Source: Halomarina litorea (lineage in GTDB: Archaea; Halobacteriota; Halobacteria; Halobacteriales; Haloarculaceae). Taken from it: DNA of 64,000 nucleotides. Below are positions 35,817 through 44,422 of the stretch, piece by piece. How positions within the stretch are numbered: position 1 is the stretch's first letter; each line of letters starts with the position of its first letter. Where the stretch lies: positions 1,819,655 to 1,883,654 of the forward strand of contig NZ_CP100448.1 in the NCBI RefSeq assembly GCF_024227715.1, read 5' to 3'. The translations under genes were made by a program, and so were the position numbers. The notes beneath the pieces were generated by a model. The model did no database searches. It saw only the letters and a list, made by a program, of their open reading frames with translations, and was not told where the DNA came from.

Positions 35817-36245
35817 ATGGACGACTCCGACCTCGTCGAGCGCGCCCGCGGGGCACTCGACGCCGCGTACGTCCCGTACTCCGAGTACCGCGTCGGCGCG
35901 GCGCTGGAAACCGCCGACGGGGCGGTCTACACGGGCTGTAACGTCGAGAACGCCAACTACTCGAACTCGCTGCACGCCGAGGAGGTGGCCATCGCCGAGG
36001 CGGTCAAGAACGGCCACACCGAGTTCTCGCGCATCGCGGTCACGTCGGGCGCACGCGACGGCGTGACGCCCTGTGGGATGTGCCGACAGACCCTCTCGGA
36101 GTTCTGCGAGGCGGAGTTCACGGTCCTCTGTGACGAGGGCGACGACGTCAGCGAGTACTCGCTCGGCGAACTCATCCCGAACACCATCTCGCTGGGCACC
36201 CTCGAGGCGGCCTCGGGAGACGGCGATGCCGGCGACGGGGAGTAG
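35817..36245 (+). CDS. cdd: Cytidine deaminase
   Basis: 142 residues. Deaminates cytidine and deoxycytidine to the uridine forms. Zinc site: H53-A-E55 (SLHAEEVA) and C86, C89 (PCGMC). Short, tetramer-type length, yet the first ligand is histidine rather than the cysteine of the usual CAE motif, as in the longer dimeric enzymes. CNVENANYS (41-49) is the substrate loop. It follows the importer by 59 bases and precedes uridine phosphorylase, giving cytidine to uridine to ribose-1-phosphate. Confidence 0.93.
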   Translation: MDDSDLVERARGALDAAYVPYSEYRVGAALETADGAVYTGCNVENANYSNSLHAEEVAIAEAVKNGHTEFSRIAVTSGARDGVTPCGMCRQTLSEFCEAEFTVLCDEGDDVSEYSLGELIPNTISLGTLEAASGDGDAGDGE

Positions 36246-36326
36246 CTGTCGCTCGCGTCGCCGTGAGAGCGCCCCGCTGGCGACGTCGATGAGTGGATAT
36301 TAGTCCGGCGGCGCGACAAGCGGACT

Positions 36327-37136
36327 ATGAGCGAGTCCGACGACGAGAGACAGTACCACATCGATGTGGCTCCCGGCGAGGTCGCGGACACCGTCCTCCT
36401 GCCCGGCGACACCGACCGCGTCGAGAAGATCATCGACCTGTGGGACGACCACGAGGAAGTGGCCCGTCACCGCGAGTACCACACCGTCACCGGCGAATAC
36501 GACGGCGCGCCCATCTCCGTCACCTCGACGGGCATCGGCGCTCCCTCCGCCGCCATCGCCGTCGAGGAACTCGCCCGCGTCGGCGCGGAGACGTTCATCC
36601 GCGTCGGCTCCTGCGGGGCCATCCAGCCGGACATGGACATCGGCGACCTCGTCATCACCGACGGGGGCGTCCGACTGGAGGGGACCAGTGACGCCTACGT
36701 CCGGAAGTCCTACCCTGCCGTCGCGGACTACGAGGTGGTCACTGCACTCGTCGCCGCCGCAGAGCGCCTCGGCTACGACTACCACGTCGGGCACACCGCC
36801 AGCACGGACTCCTTCTACGCCGGGCAGGGCCGCGAGGGCTTCGGCGGCTACGAGTCCCCCGAGGGGCAGGAACTGTTCGAGGAACTCAAACAGGCCGACG
36901 TGAAGAACTTCGAGATGGAAGCCAGCGCCATCGTCACGCTGGCGAACGTCTACGGACTGCGCGCGGGTGCGGTCTGTACCGTCTACGCCAACCGCGAGAC
37001 GGGCGAGTTCCGGACCGAGGGTGAGTCGCGCGCCGCCGAGACGGCGAGTCTGGCGACGAAGCTCCTCGCACGGATGGACGAAGTCAAGGCCGAGGCCGGA
37101 GCCCACCGCTGGCACGCCGGCCTGCGCCTCGACTGA
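36327..37136 (+). CDS. udp: Uridine phosphorylase
   Basis: 269 residues, nucleoside phosphorylase-I family. Splits uridine with phosphate into uracil and ribose-1-phosphate. Visible: LLPGDTDRVEKI near the N-terminus, the phosphate-binding RVGSCGAIQ (near 91-99), and NFEMEASAIVTLA (near 194-206), where the Met-Glu contacts ribose. Last gene of the import and salvage group. The ribose-1-phosphate it forms is the putative substrate of the PfkB kinase at 5108-6031. Confidence 0.93.
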   Translation: MSESDDERQYHIDVAPGEVADTVLLPGDTDRVEKIIDLWDDHEEVARHREYHTVTGEYDGAPISVTSTGIGAPSAAIAVEELARVGAETFIRVGSCGAIQPDMDIGDLVITDGGVRLEGTSDAYVRKSYPAVADYEVVTALVAAAERLGYDYHVGHTASTDSFYAGQGREGFGGYESPEGQELFEELKQADVKNFEMEASAIVTLANVYGLRAGAVCTVYANRETGEFRTEGESRAAETASLATKLLARMDEVKAEAGAHRWHAGLRLD

Positions 37137-37184
37137 CCGACCGGTCGTCGACAGACCTTTCTCGCGGCCGCCCACTCCCCCGGT

Positions 37185-37604
37185 ATGGCAGCACTCCGCA
37201 AACACGCCTGGGACATGGCAGAGGAGGCCGAGAAGGACGTCGAGACGCTCTCCGTCGAGGCGGTCCACGACCTGCTCGGCGACGAGGACGTGACGCTCCT
37301 CGACATCCGCGACGTGCGCGAACGCTGGATCGAGGGGACCATCCCCGGCGCGAGACACGCCCCGAGGGGGATGCTGGAGTTCTGGGCCGACCCCGAGACG
37401 GAGTACTACCGGGACTACTTCGAGCCGTCGCGCCGCTACGTCCTCTTCTGCAACGAGGCCGGCCGGTCGGCGCTCGCGGCGAAGACCCTCCAGAAGATGG
37501 GCTTCGAGGACGTCGCACACGTGGCCGGCGGGTTCACCGCGTGGCAGGCGGCGGACTACGAGGTGGAGGAGGTCGAACAGCGCGACTACAAGAGCCGGGA
37601 CTGA
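37185..37604 (+). CDS. Rhodanese-like sulfurtransferase
   Basis: 139 residues, single rhodanese domain. Active-site loop CNEAGRS at 89-95 with C89; DIRDVRERWIEGTIPGA (40-56) is the domain signature. Moves sulfane sulfur to cyanide or thiol acceptors; actual partner unknown. Starts 48 bases after uridine phosphorylase, possibly co-transcribed, with no obvious metabolic link. Confidence 0.92.
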   Translation: MAALRKHAWDMAEEAEKDVETLSVEAVHDLLGDEDVTLLDIRDVRERWIEGTIPGARHAPRGMLEFWADPETEYYRDYFEPSRRYVLFCNEAGRSALAAKTLQKMGFEDVAHVAGGFTAWQAADYEVEEVEQRDYKSRD

Positions 37605-37808
37605 GCGGTCGTCGGGAAGGGCGAACAGGCGACGCGGGGCGTCCCCGGCGGCGGTGCGTCGCACACCCGCGTACCGCAGCCGGGCGGTCGTCAGTGCACA
37701 CGGCGAGTGGTCCCGGTATCGCTTATAAACTCTCTCGCAGTCGCCGGGGCTGCGGCGCTCCGGTGGAGGTGACGAAGAACGGTCGGTCGGGTGGTTATCG
37801 GGCCGCGG

Positions 37809-39002
37809 TCACATGTCCGGCCACGCCTTGGCGGCGCGACCGGGGCCGGTGACGCGGTTGATCCAGCGGGCGGCGATGGCCTTCTTCAGCGTCTCGGCGG
37901 GCGTCCCGCCGAACGGGTTGCCGAGGAGGGAGTTGATGGGGAGGCTGACGCCGTTGAGCGGCTTGACGTCGTAGGCGACGGCCTCGTTACCGACGGAGAT
38001 GACGGTCCCCTTGTCCTTGTAGCGCCACTCCTTGAGGGGCTGGTCGTTGACGGCGCGCTTGACGTTCTCGCCGACGATGTCGGCGGCGTCCCAGGCGGCC
38101 TGCGCCGTCGGGGGCGCGGGTTCGTCGTCGGGCTGTTCGACCAGCGCGGTGTCGCCCACCGCGAAGACGCCGTCGGCGTCCGTCGAGAACGTCGAGGTGG
38201 TCTGGAGGCGGTGACTGCGCTCGTCCTTCCCGACGTCGATGTCCTGACAGACCTCCTGGCCAGTGATGCCGCCGGTCCAGAGGAGTACGTCGTACTCCAG
38301 TTCGGTGTCGTCACCGATGTAGACGACCTCGTCGTCGACCGAGGTGATGAACTCGCCGGTGAGGATGTTGACGTCTCGCTCGCGGAGCATCGCGTCGAGT
38401 TCCTCCTGCAGTTCCGGGTCGCCCGGCGGGAAGACGCTGTCGAGGCCCTCCACGAGGTGGATATCTATCGGCGCGCGGTGCTTGTCGCGGAACTCGGCGA
38501 TCTCGCCGGCACTCTGGATGCCCGAGAGGCCGGCCCCGCCGACGACGACCTGTGCGGGGTCGCTCCGGGAGGCGTCGCGGGCCGCGGACTTGACAGCGTC
38601 GTGAATCTCGAGGGCGTGGTCGAGGTTCTTGAGCGTGAGGGCGTGCTCCTGCAGGCCGTCGATACCGAAGAAGGCCGTCTGCGAGCCGATACCGACGACG
38701 CAGTAGTCGTACGACAGGGTGGTGCCGTCGTCGAGGCCGACCTCCTTGCCCGCCGTGTCGAGGTCGGTGACTTCGGCCTGGATGAAGCGCGTGGACGGCG
38801 ACTTGATCTCGTCGACCGGGATGGCGATCTTCTCTTTCACGCGGGGGTTGCGGATGCACCGGTGGGCCTCGTGTAGGACCAGGTGGTGGTCCACGTCGGA
38901 AACCCACGTCAGGTCGACCTGGTCGTCGAGTTCCCGTTCGATGCTCTTGACCGCGCCGGCCCCGGCGTACCCCGAGCCGAGGACGACGACGTTTTCAGTC
39001 AT
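37809..39002 (-). CDS. NDH-2-like FAD-dependent pyridine nucleotide oxidoreductase
   Basis: 397 residues. First FAD-binding fold VVVLGSGYAGAGAVKS at 5-20; second nucleotide fold VVVGGAGLSGIQSAGE near 152-167; the FAD-closing motif DGVFAVGDTAL near 293. This layout fits type II NADH dehydrogenase or a sulfide:quinone-like oxidoreductase; the Cys pair of sulfide:quinone reductases is not evident, so NDH-2 is preferred. The C-terminal stretch around PINSLLGNPFGG is mildly hydrophobic and may be the membrane-contact helix. Confidence 0.87.
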   Translation of the reverse strand: MTENVVVLGSGYAGAGAVKSIERELDDQVDLTWVSDVDHHLVLHEAHRCIRNPRVKEKIAIPVDEIKSPSTRFIQAEVTDLDTAGKEVGLDDGTTLSYDYCVVGIGSQTAFFGIDGLQEHALTLKNLDHALEIHDAVKSAARDASRSDPAQVVVGGAGLSGIQSAGEIAEFRDKHRAPIDIHLVEGLDSVFPPGDPELQEELDAMLRERDVNILTGEFITSVDDEVVYIGDDTELEYDVLLWTGGITGQEVCQDIDVGKDERSHRLQTTSTFSTDADGVFAVGDTALVEQPDDEPAPPTAQAAWDAADIVGENVKRAVNDQPLKEWRYKDKGTVISVGNEAVAYDVKPLNGVSLPINSLLGNPFGGTPAETLKKAIAARWINRVTGPGRAAKAWPDM

Positions 39003-39120
39003 GTGTGGCTCTGCGAGGCCATCGGATACAAAGGCTTTGGAACGGTCAACGGAGCGAAGAGTGTGGTATCAATGAGCACGGTGCCACTCGAACTCACGTC
39101 GGTTCGCGCTCGACGGTGCC

Positions 39121-39654
39121 TCAGTGGTTCGGTTCGCCGACCGGCGCTTCCATCTTCGTCGTCGAGACGATGAGGACGTTGTTCGACTCGTCTTTCCCGT
39201 CGACGACGCCCTCGATGAGGAGCTTCGAACGGGGCGTCGGGCCGATGCGGACCTCGTCGCCCTCGTGGAACTGCGTGAGGGTGCCGTGGAGGCGGATCTC
39301 CGCGCGACAGAGTTCGGGGTGGTGGACGCTCGTGAGGTCGATCTCCTGAACGTTGGCGTCGGGGACGCGCTCGCCGTTGTGGAACAGCGGTACCTCGGCG
39401 GGTTCGTCCAGTTCCTGAATCTCCAGTGCCTCGTAGGCGTTCGCCGTCGGTTTGTAGCCGCCTTTCGGCCCGGGGACGCCCTCGACCAACTGGAGGGCCT
39501 TGAGGCTCTGCATCTGGTTGCGGATGGTGCCGGGGTTGCGGTCGGTGCGCTCGGCGATGTCCTCGCCCTTGACCGCCTGCTCCGAGACGCCGTAGAGGTT
39601 GATGAGCTCCTGGAGTATCTTCCGCTGACTCGACGTGAGTTCGATGCTAGACAT
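39121..39654 (-). CDS. Winged-helix transcriptional regulator with C-terminal beta domain
   Basis: 177 residues from the ATG at 39654; nine more residues from 39681 would run through the TATA box. Residues 5-70 form a winged helix (ILQELINLYG, DIAERTDRNPGTIRNQM as recognition helix, PGPKGGYKPT as wing); residues 95-170 are beta-rich (RAEIRLHGTL, EGDEVRIGPTPRSKL). Similar haloarchaeal proteins are labelled Rrf2 family, but no iron-sulfur cysteines are visible (only one Cys). Likely a local regulator; an inverted repeat over its own TATA box suggests autoregulation. Divergent from the epimerase gene. Confidence 0.85.
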   Translation of the reverse strand: MSSIELTSSQRKILQELINLYGVSEQAVKGEDIAERTDRNPGTIRNQMQSLKALQLVEGVPGPKGGYKPTANAYEALEIQELDEPAEVPLFHNGERVPDANVQEIDLTSVHHPELCRAEIRLHGTLTQFHEGDEVRIGPTPRSKLLIEGVVDGKDESNNVLIVSTTKMEAPVGEPNH

Positions 39655-39672
39655 GGGGTTAGCTTCGAAATT

Positions 39673-39687
39673 GGACTTCATAAGTCC
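39673..39687 (-). promoter_or_regulatory. TATA box overlapped by an inverted repeat (possible operator)
   Basis: GGACTT, CAT, AAGTCC is a perfect 6-base inverted repeat. The TATA-like CTTATGAAG on the minus strand (39676-39684) lies within it, 22-30 bases before the regulator's ATG at 39654. A repressor bound here would block transcription factor B/TBP access. Confidence 0.45.
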
Positions 39688-39777
39688 GACGGTGATTCGG
39701 GCGTGTCTCCCACCCGCACACCTTCGAGTTTCGATGCGACCGATACCACTTAGTCACGGGACGGTGGGTGTTGGACT

Positions 39778-40692
39778 ATGAACGGCAAGCGCGTCCTCGT
39801 CACGGGTGGTGCGGGATTCATCGGGTCGAACCTCGCGAACCACCTCGCCGCCGACAACGACGTCGTCGCGGTCGACGACCTCTACCTCGGTACCCCCGAG
39901 AACCTCTCCGACGACGTGGAGTTCGTCGACGCGAGCGTCCTCGACGACGACCTCCCGACCGACGTGGACGTCCTGTTCCACCTCGCGGCGCTCTCCTCGT
40001 ACAAGATGCACGAGGAGGACCCCGCGCAGGGCGCGCGCGTCAACGTCGAGGGGTTCGTCAACACCGTCGACCAGGCCCGACAGGACGGCTGTGACACCGT
40101 CGTCTACGCCTCCACCTCCTCCATCTACGGCTCGCGCACCGAACCCTCCCCTGAGACGATGCCCGTCGAGGCCCGCACGGGCTACGAGGCGTCGAAACTC
40201 GCCCGCGAGCGTTACGGCGAGTACTTCCACAACCACTACGGGATGCAGTGTGCCGGCCTGCGGTTCTTCTCGGTCTATCAGGGCTTCGAGAGCGGCAACG
40301 AGGCCCACAAGGGCGAGTACGCGAACACCGTCGCCCAGTTCGCCGACGAGATGGCGAGCGGCGAGGCCCCCGTCCTCTTCGGCGACGGCACGCAGACGCG
40401 CGACTTCACGCACGTCGATGACATCGTCCGCGGCATCGAACTCGCCGCCGACGAACGCCTGCAGGGCATCTACAACCTCGGGACGGGGGAGAGCTACTCC
40501 TTCAACACGATGGTCGAGATGATCAACGTCGAACTCGGCACCGACATCGACCCCGAGTACATCGAGAACCCCCTCGACGTGTACGTCCACGACACGATGG
40601 CCGACAGCACGAAGATTCGCGAGGCGACCGGCTGGGAGCCACAGATCAGCTTCGAGGAGGGCGTCGCGCGGGTCTGTGCGCCCTACCGGTAG
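39778..40692 (+). CDS. NAD-dependent sugar-nucleotide epimerase/dehydratase
   Basis: 304 residues, extended SDR (GalE-like) family. Cofactor motif TGGAGFIGS (9-17) and catalytic YEASK with Y136 and K140, plus S113 in ASTSS. Acts on UDP- or GDP-sugars, likely for glycans of the S-layer or lipids; exact substrate cannot be read. ATG at 39778, divergent from the winged-helix regulator 123 bases away. Confidence 0.9.
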   Translation: MNGKRVLVTGGAGFIGSNLANHLAADNDVVAVDDLYLGTPENLSDDVEFVDASVLDDDLPTDVDVLFHLAALSSYKMHEEDPAQGARVNVEGFVNTVDQARQDGCDTVVYASTSSIYGSRTEPSPETMPVEARTGYEASKLARERYGEYFHNHYGMQCAGLRFFSVYQGFESGNEAHKGEYANTVAQFADEMASGEAPVLFGDGTQTRDFTHVDDIVRGIELAADERLQGIYNLGTGESYSFNTMVEMINVELGTDIDPEYIENPLDVYVHDTMADSTKIREATGWEPQISFEEGVARVCAPYR

Positions 40693-42032
40693 GCCGAGAG
40701 GGCAACCGGAGGACCGACCGAGACGTCGTTGGCTCCGTCGCCGGTAGGGTCCTCTGACCGCTGACGGTCACGATACTCCACCAGCACGACCACGTCCTCC
40801 CCGATTCGCTTTTCCAGTTCCTCGTCGAGCGTCGTCGCGAGGCCCGGATACTCGGCCCCGTCGGGGCGGACGACGGTCACCGTCACCTCCGGGTCCTGCC
40901 CGAAGTGCGAGACGAGACCGAGTTCGACGCCCACCTCTCTGAGTTCGAGTTCGCTGTACTCCTCCCCCGAGAGGACCTCCTCGACGCCGCCATTGACCTC
41001 GTTGTCGAAGGCGATCTGGTCGACGAGGAGGCCGCCGAACCCGGCGAAGAGGACCAGCAGAACGACCACGATGGCAGCCGAGGTCTGGTACGCCGAGAGC
41101 GACTCGAACACGCCGTCGTCGGTCCAGTCTGCCGGCCGGTAGTCGAGATACCAGAGGACGGCGAAGCCCGCGAGGTTGACCGCGATGGCGTTGACCACGA
41201 GGAGGACGAACGCGCCGACGTAGACGCTCGGGACGCCCCACGCGATGCCGACGGCGGCGGCCGCTGGGATGAGCGCCGCCGCGATCATGACGCCCACCAG
41301 CGACACCGGGAGCGCGGTCGCGAGACCGAACGCCCCCGCTGCACCCGCACAGAACGCCACGGACACCGAGAGTAGGCCCGGCGAGATGCGCTTCGATATC
41401 TGGCCGACCGTCGAGACGTTGAGCGACGGCGAGATGAAGAAGCCGGACCTGAGCGCGAAGCCGAAGGCGATGGCGGCGACGATGGCGGCGGCGAACCCGA
41501 GGACCTGGTCGCGGATACCCAGTCGCATCATCCGCTGGTCGTCGAGTACCATCCCGACGCTGGTGATGAGCGCCGTCCCGACCTGCGGGGCGATGACCAT
41601 CGCGCCGACGACCACCGCCGGAGAGTTCAGCAGGAGGCCCGCCGCGGCGACGATAGCCGAGAGGAGCGTCATCGAGTAGTAGGTGAGCGCGTTCCGGTGC
41701 ATGTCGAGTGCCTTCGCGCGAATCTCCTCGGGGGCGACCGAGTCGTCCTCCTCAACGCCCGCGACGAAGCGGTCCTCGAGTTCGTGGTAGTTCCTGGTCT
41801 TGGCCGTCTCGGCGCTGGCGATGACGGTGTACTCGGTGTCGTCGACGCCCGCCGCCCGGAGTTCGCCGAGGACGAACTCCACGGCCTGCGTCGGAAGGGG
41901 GAACTCGATGAGTGAGGTGTCCTCGCTCGACCGGGTGTCTTCCGTCACCACGAAGTCGATGTTCTCCTCGTCGAGCAGGTCGAGGACCGCTCCCTGCTGG
42001 TCCTCGTGGACGAGGAGTTTGATGAGGCGCAT
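40683..42032 (-). CDS. DUF389 (TIGR00341) membrane protein
   Basis: 449 residues from the ATG at 42032 (MRLIKLLVHED). An N-terminal ferredoxin-like soluble domain (1-110) precedes five or six membrane helices (about 125-330), with the family segment SPAVVVGAMVIAPQVGTALI. A C-terminal soluble domain follows (340-449). Function of the family is unknown. The frame runs open for another 1,800 bases upstream but that part is antisense of arginase and the methyltransferase. It overlaps the 3' end of the convergent epimerase gene by ten bases. Confidence 0.88.
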   Translation of the reverse strand: MRLIKLLVHEDQQGAVLDLLDEENIDFVVTEDTRSSEDTSLIEFPLPTQAVEFVLGELRAAGVDDTEYTVIASAETAKTRNYHELEDRFVAGVEEDDSVAPEEIRAKALDMHRNALTYYSMTLLSAIVAAAGLLLNSPAVVVGAMVIAPQVGTALITSVGMVLDDQRMMRLGIRDQVLGFAAAIVAAIAFGFALRSGFFISPSLNVSTVGQISKRISPGLLSVSVAFCAGAAGAFGLATALPVSLVGVMIAAALIPAAAAVGIAWGVPSVYVGAFVLLVVNAIAVNLAGFAVLWYLDYRPADWTDDGVFESLSAYQTSAAIVVVLLVLFAGFGGLLVDQIAFDNEVNGGVEEVLSGEEYSELELREVGVELGLVSHFGQDPEVTVTVVRPDGAEYPGLATTLDEELEKRIGEDVVVLVEYRDRQRSEDPTGDGANDVSVGPPVALSAYR

Positions 42033-42155
42033 ACCGCTCACGCGATGGCCGGCTTCAAATATGTGGTGAAGCGGGGGCCTGCCCGGCGTTCGTCGCCGGT
42101 CCGAAGCGCCCACCGAACCGCTGGCACTATACCCGGGCCGAGCGAGTCCCCGTCC

Positions 42156-43061
42156 ATGTCTCGTTCCCTTCGCCTCATCGGCGTCCCGATGGACCTCGGC
42201 GCCGACCGCCGTGGCGTCGACATGGGCCCCTCCGCGATTCGCTACGCCGGCATCTCGCAGGCGCTCGCGGACCTCGACTACGACTGTACCGACGACGGCG
42301 ACCTGCCGGTCGTCCACCCGGAGGTCGGCGACCCGGACAGTGCCGCCCCCAGTACGGGCCGCGCGAAGTACCTCGACGAGGTTCGTGACCTCTGTACCCG
42401 CCTCTCGGACGAGGTGGCGGACGTACTCGACGAGGGGTCGTTCCCCCTCGTCCTCGGCGGCGACCACTCCATCGCCATCGGGACCGTCGGCGGGGCCGCC
42501 CGCGACGCCGACCTCGGGGTCGTCTGGTTCGACGCCCACGGCGACTTCAACACGCCCGCGACGACCCCCTCGGGCAACATCCACGGGATGCCGCTCGCCG
42601 CCCTCCTCGGCGAGGGGGAGTTCGCCGACTCCGAGTGGGGCCCGGCCCCGAACGTCTCCGAGGAGAACGTCGCGCTCGTGGGAATTCGGAGCCTCGACGA
42701 CGCCGAACGCGAGGCCCTGCGCGACACCGACGTGACCGTCTTCACGATGAGCGACATCGACCGCCGGGGCATCACGGCGGTCACCGAGGAGGCACTCGAC
42801 GTCGCCAGCGACGGGACCGACGGCATCCACGTGAGCCTCGACCTCGACTGGCTGGACCCCGACGAGGCACCGGGCGTCGGGACGCCCGTCCGCGGCGGCG
42901 TCACCTACCGCGAGGCCCACGCCGCGATGGAACTCGTCGCCGACCGCGACGTTCGCTCGATGGAGGCCGTCGAGGTCAACCCCATCCTCGACCAGCACAA
43001 CCGCACCGCGGAACTCGCCGTCGAACTGTGTGCCAGCGCGCTCGGCAAGTCCATCTACTGA
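42156..43061 (+). CDS. rocF: Arginase
   Basis: 301 residues, ureohydrolase family. Hydrolyses arginine to ornithine and urea. Manganese ligands: H104 in GGDHS, D126, H128 and D130 in DAHGDFN, and D229 and D231 in LDLDWLDP. IHGMPLA near 142 and TPVRGG near 243 favour arginase over agmatinase. Start ATG at 42156. No arc or urease genes are adjacent. Confidence 0.9.
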   Translation: MSRSLRLIGVPMDLGADRRGVDMGPSAIRYAGISQALADLDYDCTDDGDLPVVHPEVGDPDSAAPSTGRAKYLDEVRDLCTRLSDEVADVLDEGSFPLVLGGDHSIAIGTVGGAARDADLGVVWFDAHGDFNTPATTPSGNIHGMPLAALLGEGEFADSEWGPAPNVSEENVALVGIRSLDDAEREALRDTDVTVFTMSDIDRRGITAVTEEALDVASDGTDGIHVSLDLDWLDPDEAPGVGTPVRGGVTYREAHAAMELVADRDVRSMEAVEVNPILDQHNRTAELAVELCASALGKSIY

Positions 43062-43115
43062 CGCCCCCGCCCCGAGAATCGTCCGACTGATACGTCCCGG
43101 CGCGAAACGCCCGAC

Positions 43116-43760
43116 ATGGACCGACGCCGGGCCGTCCGCGACACCTACGACCGCATCGCGGCGCACTTCTCGCAGACCCGCGAGTACCCGTGGCCGGAGG
43201 TGGAGTCGTTCGTGGACGACGCCGCTCCGGTGGGGACGGCCCTCGACCTCGGCTGTGGCAACGGTCGTCACGCGGAACTGCTCGCCGAGCGTGCGGACCG
43301 GGTCGTCGGCGTCGACCTGAGCGGCGAACTCCTCCGGACCGCCCGCGACCGGGCGGCCGACCGGGGCTACGCCGAACGTCTCTCGCTGGTTGGAGGCGAC
43401 GCCTCGTCGCTCCCCCTCCGTGACGCGAGTGTCGGCCTCGGGGTGTACATTGCCGCCCTCCACCACCTCCCCTCGCGGGCGGCGCGGCGGGCGAGTCTGG
43501 ACGAACTGGCCCGAGTGCTCACCCCGACGGGGCGCGCGCTGGTGAGCGTCTGGTCGGTCACCCACTCGAAGTTCGACGCCGAGGAGGGCTTCGACACGAC
43601 GGTGGACTGGACGCTCCCCGGCGGGGAGACGGTCGACCGCTTCTACCACGTCTACGACCTCGGGGAGTTCGAGGCGGACCTCGCGGCGAGTTCGCTCGGC
43701 GTCGCGTCGGCCTACGAGAGCGAGGGGAACTGCTACGCCGTCGTCACGAGTGGCGGGTGA
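43116..43760 (+). CDS. Class I SAM-dependent methyltransferase (Trm9-like)
   Basis: 214 residues. SAM motif ALDLGCGNGRHAELL near 42-56, acidic VVGVDLSG at the end of strand 2, and the ALHHLPSRAAR segment. The layout resembles Trm9/ALKBH8-type tRNA wobble-uridine methyltransferases, but many small haloarchaeal methyltransferases look alike. It lies 57 bases before tRNA-Gly(UCC), which carries a wobble uridine; that proximity is probably chance. Confidence 0.85.
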   Translation: MDRRRAVRDTYDRIAAHFSQTREYPWPEVESFVDDAAPVGTALDLGCGNGRHAELLAERADRVVGVDLSGELLRTARDRAADRGYAERLSLVGGDASSLPLRDASVGLGVYIAALHHLPSRAARRASLDELARVLTPTGRALVSVWSVTHSKFDAEEGFDTTVDWTLPGGETVDRFYHVYDLGEFEADLAASSLGVASAYESEGNCYAVVTSGG

Positions 43761-43817
43761 CCCACCCTTGGGCAGAAGGGAAACGCACATACGTCGCGCC
43801 GGGGTAGCCCGAGACGC

Positions 43818-43888
43818 GCACCGATGGTCTAGTGGCAGGACAATGGCCTTCCAAGCCATTAACCCGGGTTCAAATCCCGGTCGGTGCA
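43818..43888 (+). tRNA. tRNA-Gly (anticodon TCC)
   Basis: 71 bases. Acceptor stem GCACCGA pairs with TCGGTGC, discriminator A at 43888. Anticodon stem ATGGC/GCCAT encloses loop CTTCCAA, giving anticodon TCC at 43850-43852. The T arm is CCGGGTTCAAATCCCGG with the standard GTTCAAATC loop. No intron. It marks the left edge of an AT-richer accessory region. Confidence 0.96.
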
Positions 43889-43971
43889 TGTCTCGACTCG
43901 AACGGACGTGAGAGTCGTGACTGGAGAACGGAGGAATTTGAGCCAGCGAGCGACTGCAAGGAGCGAGTGAA

Positions 43972-43989
43972 GTTCGAGTCCCGGTCGGT
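43972..43989 (+). repeat. Imperfect copy of the tRNA-Gly T-arm (possible att remnant)
   Basis: GTTCGAGTCCCGGTCGGT matches 43868-43885 of the tRNA in 16 of 18 positions, 104 bases downstream. No complete cloverleaf surrounds it. It may be a relic of an integration site. Confidence 0.45.
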
Positions 43990-44050
43990 TCGACCCCTCC
44001 GCGAGTCCCGCCACACGTAACTGACAGCCTATCTATTACAATATATTATC

Positions 44051-44200
44051 GGCACTGTCTAGTTGACCTCCTGAGCTGGCGTTCTTCCGTCGAGCGACTG
44101 ATGCGGTCGCTGAAAATTATCGTAATGAACGAACACAGCAAGCCACTGGCGGACGCTCAGCCGACTGCCCACCCATGAATTGTGGAAACGGTCAACCTTC
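44051..44200 (-). pseudogene. 3' end of an IS6-like transposase with terminal repeat
   Basis: On the minus strand about 45 codons end in HYDNFQRPHQSLDGRTPAQEVN, the C-terminal pattern of IS6-family (DDE, integrase-core) transposases of haloarchaea; the RPHQSLDGRTPA motif carries no catalytic residue itself. The stop at 44059 is eight bases from GGCACTGTCTAGTT (44051-44064), which looks like the terminal inverted repeat of such elements. The DDE core and the other end are missing, so this is a deletion remnant. Confidence 0.6.
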
Positions 44201-44422
44201 ACTTTGAACAACCGATCAGGGGCGGACGTGAAACGTTCGAGTGGCTCGCAGACGGGGCCTTTCTCGTTCGCCGTTCGGAAGTCGGGACCTTTCGGAAGCG
44301 CCCACCGAATGGGCCGAGAAGGCGCCACACCCCTCCGCGTCGATAACGCGACCGAGTTAACACGCCATAGAAACGCTCTCGGAAAGTTATTCATATCGGC
44401 ACGCGAAGATCCCAATATTCAA
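44201..44422. other. Intergenic stretch with the histidine kinase promoter
   Basis: No credible gene. Open frames run through on both strands but lack the acidic composition of real genes here. TTATTCAT at 44387-44394, 29-36 bases before the ATG at 44423, is the likely TATA element of the kinase gene. Confidence 0.5.

Noticed and set aside
42033-43889. Upstream extension of the DUF389 frame to over 1,000 codons
   Set aside because: The extension is antisense of arginase, the methyltransferase and the tRNA; the conserved protein starts at 42032.
43972-43989. Second tRNA gene after tRNA-Gly
   Set aside because: Only a T-arm-like piece is present; no acceptor or anticodon stem can be folded around it.
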